This document shows, one piece after another, positions 25,319-33,370 of a stretch of DNA of 64,000 nucleotides. Source of the DNA: JAFAGX01 sp035623255 (GTDB lineage: Bacteria > Acidobacteriota > Terriglobia > Terriglobales > Acidobacteriaceae); contig DASPTU010000104.1 of NCBI GenBank assembly GCA_035623255.1, forward strand, positions 30,131 to 94,130, in the 5' to 3' direction. The notes beneath the pieces are model-generated. The model was not told the DNA's origin and ran no database searches. It saw nothing but the letters and a program-made list of their open reading frames with translations. Positions within the stretch are counted from its first letter, which is position 1. Every line of letters starts with the position of its first letter. Both the position numbers and the translations under genes were made by a program.

Positions 25319-26209
25319 GTGAGTCTCACACCGATTGGCGAGCCTCGCCAGAAGATCACCGTCGCTTCTCTTCGAGAAAAGAAAATTCACCGCGAGCCGA
25401 TCACCTGCTTGACTGCTTACGACTACGCGACTGCACGCCTGGTCGATGAAGCGGCAATTGACGTCATCCTGGTTGGCGATTCGCTCGCCCAAACCATGCT
25501 CGGATACGAGAACACGCTCACGGTGACAGTTGATGAAATGCTGCATCACACGCGGGCCGTGCGGCGAGGCGTGAAGCACGCCTTCCTTATTGCCGACATG
25601 CCTTTCGGCTCGTTCCACGTCACTCAAGATGAAGCATTGCGCAACGCCGCGCGCTTCGTGAAGGAGGGTGGCGCTGAGGCAGTAAAAATGGAGGGTGGAG
25701 AGAAACGAGCTGACCTCATCCGGCGGGTGATCGACGCGGAAATTCCGGTAGCTGGCCATATCGGCCTAACCCCGCAATCGGTGAACGTGATGGGTGGCTA
25801 CAAAGTTCAGGGCAAGTCACTGCAGGCGATTGAGCAACTGATGCGCGATGCCGTGGCGCTTGACCGCGCTGGCGTAGCATGTCTCTATCTGGAGGGAATT
25901 CCCCGGGAAGTGGCGGCCATGATCACCGCTGAAGTCTCCACTCCGACGATCGGAATCGGCGCGGGACCGGATTGTGATGGCCAGGTCTTAGTGATCCACG
26001 ACATTTTGAATCTGACATTCGGACCGCCAGCAAAATTTGTGCGCCGGTATGGCGACGTGGCTGCCCTGATCAACGACGCCGTGCAAGCGTTTCGAACCGA
26101 TGTTCTCTCGCATCAATATCCGTCTGACAGTGAGTCCTACCATCTGTCGAAGGATACCCAGCAGGCGCTGGAAGATGTTCTGGTGCGAAAACAAGCTGTC
26201 CGGCGATAA
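25319..26209 (+). CDS. panB: 3-methyl-2-oxobutanoate hydroxymethyltransferase
   Basis: The first committed enzyme of pantothenate synthesis: it transfers a hydroxymethyl group from methylene-tetrahydrofolate to 2-oxoisovalerate. Conserved blocks are CLTAYDYATARLVDEA, VILVGDSLAQTMLGYE, IADMPFGSF, VKMEGG, VAGHIGLTPQSVN and PTIGIGAGPDCDGQVLV. The GTG at 25319 has GGAGG five bases upstream and keeps the usual N-terminus. It leads a three-gene operon panB-lipoprotein-panC. Confidence 0.95.
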   Translation: MSLTPIGEPRQKITVASLREKKIHREPITCLTAYDYATARLVDEAAIDVILVGDSLAQTMLGYENTLTVTVDEMLHHTRAVRRGVKHAFLIADMPFGSFHVTQDEALRNAARFVKEGGAEAVKMEGGEKRADLIRRVIDAEIPVAGHIGLTPQSVNVMGGYKVQGKSLQAIEQLMRDAVALDRAGVACLYLEGIPREVAAMITAEVSTPTIGIGAGPDCDGQVLVIHDILNLTFGPPAKFVRRYGDVAALINDAVQAFRTDVLSHQYPSDSESYHLSKDTQQALEDVLVRKQAVRR

Positions 26210-26242
26210 TCGTTCCCAGGCCGACGTCGCGTCCTGACAAGT

Positions 26243-26698
26243 ATGAAATTGCCGATCTTGGGTATTCTAGGGATAAGCCTCGCCACAGTATTTGCCTGCT
26301 CTAAGCCTCCACAGACCGCCAGCCGGAGTCCCAGTGAAAGTCCCGCACCTCGCCTGGAGCAGATCCCGCCTGCCGATGCTCAGAAATACGGACAGGTTCG
26401 CGATACAAAAGGCTGGCGTAATCCCTACTTGATCGTGAAACCGGATGGCTTATGGCTACTGGACGTCAGCAACAATGAAGAGCGCCCCTTGCCTCCTGAT
26501 CAGGTGCTTAGCACGCTTGCTTCCCTGCCCGCCTCAGCATGGCCCTATGGCAGAGTGGTTGCGGTACAAGAAATGGTCGAGGGGACTTCAGGCGCTGATC
26601 AGATCGCCTTGCGAAAAAACCGCGCCATTCTTGCCGGCACGCTGGAAGGAGCGCAAGTACTGATCAACTGGGCACCGGCTCCTGATCGCAAACCATGA
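26243..26698 (+). CDS. Small lipoprotein between panB and panC
   Basis: I do not recognise the family. The signal GISLATVFACSK gives a lipobox, followed by a Ser/Pro linker. The mature domain of about 110 residues contains YGQVRDTKGWRNPYLIV, GLWLLDVSNNEERPLPP and LPASAWPYGRVVAVQE. No transmembrane segment or catalytic motif is visible. The stop overlaps the panC start in ATGA, so it is translated with a coenzyme A pathway gene although it must act in the envelope. The connection may be transcriptional only. Confidence 0.75.
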   Translation: MKLPILGILGISLATVFACSKPPQTASRSPSESPAPRLEQIPPADAQKYGQVRDTKGWRNPYLIVKPDGLWLLDVSNNEERPLPPDQVLSTLASLPASAWPYGRVVAVQEMVEGTSGADQIALRKNRAILAGTLEGAQVLINWAPAPDRKP

Positions 26699-27561
26699 AG
26701 GTCAAAACCACTGTCGAACTAATGCGTGAGGCTGCGCGGGTAGCCCGCCTCGCTGGCTTGCGCATTGGGTTGGTGCCGACCATGGGTGCGTTGCATGAGG
26801 GACATCTTTCGCTGGTGCGTGCTGCCAAGGTCCAATGCGATGCCGTGGTCGTTTCGATCTTTGTAAATCCCCTGCAGTTTGGACCCAATGAAGATCTCGC
26901 GAGGTATCCGCGCAATTTTGAGCGCGATTGCGAACTGCTGACGAAAGAAGATGTCGATCTTGTTTTCGCGCCATCGGTCGAAGAGGTCTATCCGGAGGAA
27001 GCAACTACCTATGTGACCGTTGAGGGTCTCAGTGACCGACTCTGCGGCGGGTCGCGCCCCGGCCACTTTCGCGGGGTTACTACAGTAGTGGCTAAGCTCC
27101 TCCATATCGTGGAACCGGACTTGGCTTTCTTTGGCCAGAAGGACGCGGCGCAGGTTGCGATCATTCGGCGCATGGTGCGGGACTTGAATTTTGCTACCGA
27201 AATCATCGCGTGCCCAATCGTTCGCGAACCTGATGGCCTAGCCATGAGCTCGCGAAATGCTTATCTCACTCCCCAAGAACGCAAATCTGCGGTGGTTCTC
27301 TACCGGGCATTGCAGGAGGTGGAGCGTCGCTTTGATAAGGGCGAGCACGAAGCGAAGCCGCTAATCGCAGTGGGCAAAGAGGTCATCGCGCAACAAGCTG
27401 GCGTACGATTGGACTACTTCGAGATTGTCGACCCGGACTCGCTCGAACCGATTGATACAATCCGCAGCACTGCACTCGTCGCAGTGGCTGCACTCGTCGG
27501 TATGACGCGCCTGATCGACAATGTGCGGCTAAGCCCGAGTAACCCGTCCCAAACCACATAG
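26695..27561 (+). CDS. panC: Pantothenate synthetase
   Basis: Joins pantoate and beta-alanine with ATP. It carries VPTMGALHEGHLSLV with the HxGH nucleotide site, FVNPLQFGPNEDLARYPR, LCGGSRPGHFRGVTTVVAKL, FFGQKDAAQVAIIRRM and the KMSKS-like MSSRNAYL. Length (288 aa) is normal. Translation is coupled to the preceding lipoprotein. With panB this gives two of the pantothenate steps; panD and panE are not in the window. Confidence 0.95.
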   Translation: MKVKTTVELMREAARVARLAGLRIGLVPTMGALHEGHLSLVRAAKVQCDAVVVSIFVNPLQFGPNEDLARYPRNFERDCELLTKEDVDLVFAPSVEEVYPEEATTYVTVEGLSDRLCGGSRPGHFRGVTTVVAKLLHIVEPDLAFFGQKDAAQVAIIRRMVRDLNFATEIIACPIVREPDGLAMSSRNAYLTPQERKSAVVLYRALQEVERRFDKGEHEAKPLIAVGKEVIAQQAGVRLDYFEIVDPDSLEPIDTIRSTALVAVAALVGMTRLIDNVRLSPSNPSQTT

Positions 27562-27707
27562 CGGCTTCAGAAAACCGTACAATCCGAATCAGTCCATCTG
27601 CGCTATTTACACTGTCCCAATGAGCGAGTCCTTTCGATACTTGGATCGGCAACAGCCTACGTTCATGCTTGTAGTGCTTGAGCGGCATTACGCGAGCCGG
27701 CACTCCA

Positions 27708-29183
27708 ATGCGAAATCAAACGCTTGCGATTCTTTGCTGCTGTCTTTTGGCAACGTTGGCCTCTGTCGGTTGCGGCGGCTCGAGCAGCCCTTCCCCATCA
27801 AATTCCGGCGCTCCTGCAGCGAACGGAAGCGCCTCATCGATCACCAAGGACGGCATCACCTGGGCTTTTAGCAAGCCGGTTACGGCGGGCCAGTTCGTCA
27901 ACGGCGATTACTATGTGGTCGGGCCAGTCACGATTACCTCCATCGATCCCGCACCCACAACTTCAACACCGTACGAGAACGGTTCAGTGCTGAATCTGCC
28001 AACCGCAAACAGCAAGAGCGGTTTCGATTCTCGCCTTAACGATGGAACTGACGAATCCTGGTGGTTTGACGCATCCTTGCGATCTTATCCCCCGATCAAT
28101 CTGAAGCCCGGAGACGCCTTGGTCTCCTCAATCAGCCTTCCCCAAATTCACTCCGTGCCAGAGGTGATGCGCGCGACGGACATGAGCGCCAGCCCGGTAG
28201 CGTCTGTCTCCGTACTCACCGTTCTCTCAGCTGCGCCGTCGGCGGATGCATTCCGCCCCTCCTATTGCGACCGCAAGCAGACGATCTATCATGCAAACTC
28301 GCTGCAGAGAAATCTGCTGCCCTCTCTGGCGCCACCCGATCCCTCAGGTACTCCGCCGCTCTCGCAGTTTGAGACCTGGTATCGTCAGCCGTGGATCGAC
28401 ACCAACCCATTCCTTTTCGACGCCCCGGCCAACTACATGCCAAGTTATGGCCAGCATATTGCCTTCGCTGACTCTTACGCATCATTGCTTCTGATGATGA
28501 ATTTCCCAGCGGACCAGAAGGTGAACCTCACAAATTACTTTGTGCAATACGGCATTGACCTCTACGGGTGTCTGCAGGCCGGCTACGGCTGGCCAGCATT
28601 TGGAGGCCATCGCAGCGGCCGGAAGCTGCCAGTCATTCTCGCGGGAATTCTGCTGAACAACGACGGCATGAAGAATGCTTCTGCAACATATCCGAACCAG
28701 TTCGGTGAGGACATGCAAACCGTCTACATCGACAAGATTCCCGGCGGCTACCAGCAGGCCTGGCAGGGAGCAACCGTAATTTATGGAGGCCACTACGGGG
28801 TGAATGCTGATGGCACGCCCGTCAGCGCCGGTTTGTACGGGCCTTATGAGCAGCTTCAGCCCGTGAATTGGCCTTTAATCAATGGCAATGAGCAGTTGGG
28901 AGAAGCGTATCGCCGCTGCTGTACATCTGTCTCCTGGGTAGGGGAGGCGCTTGCCATGCACCTCATGAGTGCAGAAAGTGTCTGGAATTATCCCGCGTTC
29001 TTTGACTATGTCGATCGGTGGATGACGGAAGATGACACCCAGGCGGTGGCCGAGATCAAAGCTCAAACCGGTTTCGACTACAGTGCGAATTGGGAGCGTC
29101 AGGGTCAAACTCGCTACTGGCTGCAAGGAGAATTCCCGCAGTACACGTTTGTCGACGACATGTGGGCCGCCTACCGCAAGTGA
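27708..29183 (+). CDS. Large secreted lipoprotein of unknown function
   Basis: ATG 27708 opens a lipoprotein signal (LAILCCCLLATLASVGCGGS). After a Ser/Pro linker comes a beta-rich region with KPVTAGQFVNGDYYVVGPV, and a larger all-alpha looking part from about residue 180 (FETWYRQPWIDTNPFLFDA; YGIDLYGCLQAGYGWPAFGG; WVGEALAMHLM). The Trp/Tyr/Gly-rich helical repeats recall (alpha/alpha)-barrel polysaccharide-active proteins, but I cannot assign a family. The gene runs alone and its stop lies nine bases from the convergent DNA glycosylase stop. Confidence 0.7.
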   Translation: MRNQTLAILCCCLLATLASVGCGGSSSPSPSNSGAPAANGSASSITKDGITWAFSKPVTAGQFVNGDYYVVGPVTITSIDPAPTTSTPYENGSVLNLPTANSKSGFDSRLNDGTDESWWFDASLRSYPPINLKPGDALVSSISLPQIHSVPEVMRATDMSASPVASVSVLTVLSAAPSADAFRPSYCDRKQTIYHANSLQRNLLPSLAPPDPSGTPPLSQFETWYRQPWIDTNPFLFDAPANYMPSYGQHIAFADSYASLLLMMNFPADQKVNLTNYFVQYGIDLYGCLQAGYGWPAFGGHRSGRKLPVILAGILLNNDGMKNASATYPNQFGEDMQTVYIDKIPGGYQQAWQGATVIYGGHYGVNADGTPVSAGLYGPYEQLQPVNWPLINGNEQLGEAYRRCCTSVSWVGEALAMHLMSAESVWNYPAFFDYVDRWMTEDDTQAVAEIKAQTGFDYSANWERQGQTRYWLQGEFPQYTFVDDMWAAYRK

Positions 29184-29192
29184 AACCCCCGA

Positions 29193-29873
29193 TCAACTTG
29201 ATTGAGCGGCGGTTCGAAGCCGCATCGGTCCGGAGACAAATGGGTTTCCGGCGATTACGTAGCGCAACGGAAGCGCCGCAGCCTTGGTGATGCCGATCCG
29301 TGGCGTGGTGAGGACGTGAGCGACGGGAAATCCATCAGCAGCAATAAACAGGTCCGAATCCGGGCTAGTAAGATCTTTGCCGTTATCCCGTTCGCGGGTG
29401 ATTCCGAAAGCCTCGGCTAATCGTCCCGGCCCGCTCGTCAGCAGTCGCAGATCACTGGGCTTACGGATACTGATACCGCGTTCCCGTGCCATTGCGTCAA
29501 TTCCATCCAGCGGCTCAGCGGCACGAAACAAAACTCCTCCTGCAACTCCGTCCGGCAAGCACGAGACGTTCAGGCAATAATGATTGCCATAAATGAAATA
29601 GACATAAGCGCGGCCAGGAGGGCCAAACAGCACGTCGTTGCGGGCGGTACGCCCGGCAGCAGCGTGTGCTGCGGAATCATGGTTTCCGAGATAGGCTTCA
29701 ACCTCCACAATCCTCGCCGCTCGTACGCGCCGGCCTTCACGTCGAACGAGAACCTTGCCCAGTAATTCACGGCTTACCACTCGGGGATCGCGATCGTAGA
29801 AGGAGGTTTGTAGAAAACTCAGTGGCCTGGATGGGCTTGGCCCGAATGACATTGGCTTCTTGTCATGGCTCAT
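29193..29873 (-). CDS. 3-methyladenine DNA glycosylase (AAG/Mpg family)
   Basis: A base-excision repair enzyme that removes alkylated purines. Conserved elements are ARIVEVEAYLG, AAHAAAGRTARNDVLFG, GRAYVYFIYGNHYCLNV and RAAEPLDGI. The length from ATG 29873 is 226 residues. This start overlaps the end of the upstream glycosidase gene; ATG 29852 is the alternative. It is the last gene of the TonB-glycosidase operon although its job is unrelated, so it may simply be read through. Confidence 0.9.
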   Translation of the reverse strand: MSHDKKPMSFGPSPSRPLSFLQTSFYDRDPRVVSRELLGKVLVRREGRRVRAARIVEVEAYLGNHDSAAHAAAGRTARNDVLFGPPGRAYVYFIYGNHYCLNVSCLPDGVAGGVLFRAAEPLDGIDAMARERGISIRKPSDLRLLTSGPGRLAEAFGITRERDNGKDLTSPDSDLFIAADGFPVAHVLTTPRIGITKAAALPLRYVIAGNPFVSGPMRLRTAAQSS

Positions 29874-31755
29874 ACCAAAAGACTGCGCCCTTTTCGATGG
29901 TAGGCAGAGTATATGTGATTGAGCCATTTTCCGTGCTTCCGGTCAATGTTTGCACCTCGCCCAGGAAAGGCAGAAAAAATCCCTTCCCCTTTGTTGCTCC
30001 AGCGATGGTAACTTGGGTTCCCGTCTGCGGCGTTTGAACCGGGTTCACGTGGCCCTTCAGACCGGCGAAATTCGCGAAAAAAACGTGTGGTTTGTCATTC
30101 ACACGCACAATAGAAGTTGCCAGCCAGGGCGAACCGGCCACACGAACTGAACTCCCGGTTGGCAGGATTTCTAAAAGCTCGTGCTCTTTTTCTGGCGCTG
30201 TGTTCTCAAAATCTTTCGCCAGAGCTGCCATATAGTCTTTGCCAGGAGAGGTTTGGAGGGGAATAATGTGCGAGTTCTTCGGGAGCCGAGTTGCGTTTTC
30301 ACCAGTAATAATCAGCGTCTTCCCACCTTCGACGTAGGAACCAAGAGCCGTCTTCTCGGATTCGCTTAAGATGCGCACGTCCGGGAGAATCAAGTAACCA
30401 CCTGCGAAATCCGCGAGAGTGCGGGGTGTGACAATTTGAAATTCGAGGTGCCTCTGCATGAGCCAGATGAGAATCCCACGGTATGAGTCGATGAAGTCGT
30501 TAGCGTAATAATTTCGGGTCTGTGGAGAAAAGTAAACTCCGAATGGCTTGATCGGTGTTCGCGGCGAATAAAACGTTCTCTCGTGCTCTTTGATCCACGA
30601 GAAAATCCTCTGGCGCGTCGGCAAATCGTTCGACCCCGCCATCACGTGTCCGGGTGCATCCCAGAAGTTCGCACCCGCCATCACCTCCGACATGGCCAGA
30701 TTCATCATCGACTCGCGCCGATCGACATTCTTGTCTCCGTCCCATGAATAGTTCAGAATCCACGTTGCCTTCTCCTGTGCAAACGCGCGAAACGAATACA
30801 TGCCGACCTGATAGCAAAACCAGTCCAGCGGCGTGCGGGTTGACGCCATGTGATCGCCTTCGCCGTACTCATATTCATGGGCGATTGCATCCACCACAGG
30901 ATAGAGGCTGTAGACATCAGCCCCGACCCGAACGGCTGCTTCCTCAATGCCGGGATAAATCTCTGGAATAGTCTTGATTTCGGGGTTCACTGATTTCGCA
31001 GTTCGGTCGATCTCCGCCATGAAGTCGGTGATCGTCTCAATGCGGAAGTCCACCCACTTGCGAAAGTTCGGATCAGAAAAATCTCCCAGCTTCAGATCGT
31101 GTTTCGCGTCCAATCCTGTTTGCTTCTTGAAGGCTGCAACCGTGTAGTCGTCGAAACTGGCCCAGGTGTCCTCCCAACCCTCGAAGTGCGTCATCCAGTA
31201 CGGAATATCGACATAAATCCCGTCAATTCCCGTGGCGGCAATCTGCTTAACGCGTTCCATATAGGTTTTACGCCATTCCGGAGCATAAGGGCTGACCCAG
31301 ACGTCCTCATCTCCCTTGGCTATCCAGAACGCTGTGCCACCGCCGAAGACGGCAGGCTCGGCAGTAATCTTTCGTTGCAACCAATCAGGATGATCTTTGG
31401 CAAGGCTGTGCGCCGTCTTGTCCGCATTTGCAGTGATGCATTCCAGTCCGGCGATGTAGACGAAGGCGCGGTTGCCGGCTGCGTGCGCCCTCTCAGCGAC
31501 GGCGCGGATCGCTTTCAGCTTTTCGTCGGGATTGAGAAAGCTCTCATATCGGCCGGGAATGTCGTTGTCGACCTCGATACCGAAAACGTTGCTGGCAGTT
31601 GCGCTCGCGACGATTTTGTCGGCATTGTCTGATTTCAGACTGTATGCGCCGATGCGGACGTAGTTTGTCCAGTTCCGTTCGCCTGAATTTGAAGCGACGA
31701 CAGGAATCAATAGGCACAGCAGCAAGCAGGCGACGTGTGCGTTCTTTGGTGCCAC
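29863..31755 (-). CDS. Secreted putative glycoside hydrolase (TIM barrel, GHL-like)
   Basis: A signal peptide (ACLLLCLLIPVVA) is followed by a probable TIM barrel: FGIEVDNDIPGRYESFL, AAGNRAFVYIAGLECI, GIDGIYVDIPYWMTHFEGW and EIKTIPEIYPGIEEAAV carry acidic residues at strand ends. Residues about 400-500 (GVYFSPQTRNYYANDFID; GGYLILPDVRILSESEKTAL) look like the glutamine-amidotransferase-like domain seen in beta-galactosidase-type enzymes, and a beta-sandwich ends the protein. This fits the hypothetical glycosyl-hydrolase families. Substrate is unknown. It follows the Tat-exported glycosidase by 41 bases. Confidence 0.65.
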   Translation of the reverse strand: MAPKNAHVACLLLCLLIPVVASNSGERNWTNYVRIGAYSLKSDNADKIVASATASNVFGIEVDNDIPGRYESFLNPDEKLKAIRAVAERAHAAGNRAFVYIAGLECITANADKTAHSLAKDHPDWLQRKITAEPAVFGGGTAFWIAKGDEDVWVSPYAPEWRKTYMERVKQIAATGIDGIYVDIPYWMTHFEGWEDTWASFDDYTVAAFKKQTGLDAKHDLKLGDFSDPNFRKWVDFRIETITDFMAEIDRTAKSVNPEIKTIPEIYPGIEEAAVRVGADVYSLYPVVDAIAHEYEYGEGDHMASTRTPLDWFCYQVGMYSFRAFAQEKATWILNYSWDGDKNVDRRESMMNLAMSEVMAGANFWDAPGHVMAGSNDLPTRQRIFSWIKEHERTFYSPRTPIKPFGVYFSPQTRNYYANDFIDSYRGILIWLMQRHLEFQIVTPRTLADFAGGYLILPDVRILSESEKTALGSYVEGGKTLIITGENATRLPKNSHIIPLQTSPGKDYMAALAKDFENTAPEKEHELLEILPTGSSVRVAGSPWLATSIVRVNDKPHVFFANFAGLKGHVNPVQTPQTGTQVTIAGATKGKGFFLPFLGEVQTLTGSTENGSITYTLPTIEKGAVFWYEP

Positions 31756-31796
31756 AAAAGTGTCTGAATGACTCAGAATTCTCGTCTTTAAGAGAA

Positions 31797-33347
31797 CTAA
31801 GTAGGTGACACGCCTCCGGTCTCATCGTTTTGACCGAGCCCTACCGTCGGGCGAAGGGTCATTGTGCCATCTTGATTCATGCCTTGCCGGCAGGCCCAAC
31901 GCACGGGATAGTAGGCCCCCTTGACTTCAATTTTGGCCTTCAACTTAAGTCCCTTCCAGTTTGTCCCTTTTGGCAGCGGAAATTTCGCCTGACGGACTTT
32001 GCCTGGGAGTGGATAGCCAGCATCGAGGCTCCCGCTAGCGAGCACCTCACCGTCATCTCGGATGACAGCGATGCGCAACACTCCCGGAACTCCAGCCACG
32101 CCATCGTTGGCAAAGCCAATGATCAGCCCTGGATATTTCTCCTCTTCATAGGTCCAGACCCAGGAGGGGCGCACACGGTAACCGATTCTTCGCGCCAGTC
32201 GGTCAATCGCTGTGGGGAACTGGTGGTAATAATTCAGGATCCGGTCGGCTTGAATTCGATGCCAGTTCCACAGTGAGAAGTAGCATGCACCGACGTCCTG
32301 TACGTGATGAATCACATTGTCGGTGTAGGTAACGCCGTCATCGATGTTGAGACTCGAAGGAGAGCCGTCCGACATCCCAACTTCCACCGAGACTGCCGTC
32401 GACGGCGGGCGATTGCTCAACTCCTCGATCTGCTCGTTCTCAATGAAAATTGTGTCAGTGCGCAGCCAATTGAAGCTACGAATGGTCCGATCCAGCAGTT
32501 CGGAGTTTCCGACCTTGCTGAAATCAGGCTGAGTGTTCGTGACCAGGGGAGTTTTCTTCCATCGATTCGCCTGATATTCGAACATGCTCACGAACGTATT
32601 TTCGGCAGTCTCGGAGTCAGGAAAAGGATTGTTTGGAAGCGGCCAGGTATGGCCCTCGCCCCAGAAACCGTACATGAACGTATCGACATACTCCAGCTCA
32701 GGACTACCGTCATATTCCGCTGCGAGCAGGTCGACCAACTCCCGAAATGCCGCTTGGAATGCGGGGTCGTCATACCGTGGTTCATACCTGACCCGGTGCT
32801 GCCATTCACCGAGCTTCACCATCGGAATTTTTTGCTGCAAGAAATCGGGCAGAGCCGGACCGGGAATATCCGGATTGCTCATCATGACCCGGAAACCCAC
32901 TCGTTTCCCATACTGGCGCGCCAAATCGAAAGTGAGCTTCCAGTGCTCGCAAAAATCCAGCTTGCCCGGACGTTGTTGCACATCTTTCCAGTTCACACGG
33001 ATGTAAAGCTTCGAAGCCAGCGGCAGCTTGGCAAGCTTCTCCAGCGACTGCGCCAGCGTTTCCCCGTCTTTGTGGGCCGGGCCAACTTCATCGCAGACAT
33101 ACGCGACAAGTCCCATCCCGTAGTTGGGCACAACGTCCTCCGAAGGAGTGGTAGCCATCACCACGGTCCAACTCGGATAATCGTCTGCAGAAAATGGTCC
33201 CTGATAGAGACGATCGGCGACTGGCGGCCCAGCACCGAATGAGTATCCATCGAAGTTGTGGACGGGAATTCGTGCCGACGCTGTCGTACCCACGCCAGCC
33301 AGAAGGGCTGTCGCACCGCCTGCTTTGAGAAACGTGCGCCTCTTCAC
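31797..33347 (-). CDS. Tat-exported putative glycosidase
   Basis: A GTG at 33347 with GGAAAGGA upstream starts a Tat signal, KRRTFLKAGGATALLAG. The mature protein has a barrel-like region: KLYIRVNWKDVQQRPGKLDF, GKRVGFRVMMSN, YVDTFMYGFWGEGHTW and DTIFIENEQIEEL, with a likely acid in GEGH. The C-terminal beta-sandwich (GLIIGFANDGVAGVPGVLRI) resembles DUF4832-type extensions. I infer a glycoside hydrolase of a poorly described family because it lies between a TonB receptor and another glycosidase-like gene. Frames starting upstream would overlap the receptor gene. Confidence 0.6.
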   Translation of the reverse strand: MKRRTFLKAGGATALLAGVGTTASARIPVHNFDGYSFGAGPPVADRLYQGPFSADDYPSWTVVMATTPSEDVVPNYGMGLVAYVCDEVGPAHKDGETLAQSLEKLAKLPLASKLYIRVNWKDVQQRPGKLDFCEHWKLTFDLARQYGKRVGFRVMMSNPDIPGPALPDFLQQKIPMVKLGEWQHRVRYEPRYDDPAFQAAFRELVDLLAAEYDGSPELEYVDTFMYGFWGEGHTWPLPNNPFPDSETAENTFVSMFEYQANRWKKTPLVTNTQPDFSKVGNSELLDRTIRSFNWLRTDTIFIENEQIEELSNRPPSTAVSVEVGMSDGSPSSLNIDDGVTYTDNVIHHVQDVGACYFSLWNWHRIQADRILNYYHQFPTAIDRLARRIGYRVRPSWVWTYEEEKYPGLIIGFANDGVAGVPGVLRIAVIRDDGEVLASGSLDAGYPLPGKVRQAKFPLPKGTNWKGLKLKAKIEVKGAYYPVRWACRQGMNQDGTMTLRPTVGLGQNDETGGVSPT

Positions 33348-33370
33348 CAGGATCCTTTCCGCAGGCTTTC

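Noticed and set aside
29205..29225. T-loop-like GGTTCGAAGCC suggesting a tRNA end
   Set aside because: It lies inside the DNA glycosylase coding region and no acceptor stem or anticodon arm can be built around it.
32304..33242. Long open frame opposite the Tat-exported glycosidase
   Set aside because: Composition (Arg/Ile/Val rich, no domain) fits a shadow frame; the glycosidase frame has a Tat signal and ribosome-binding site.
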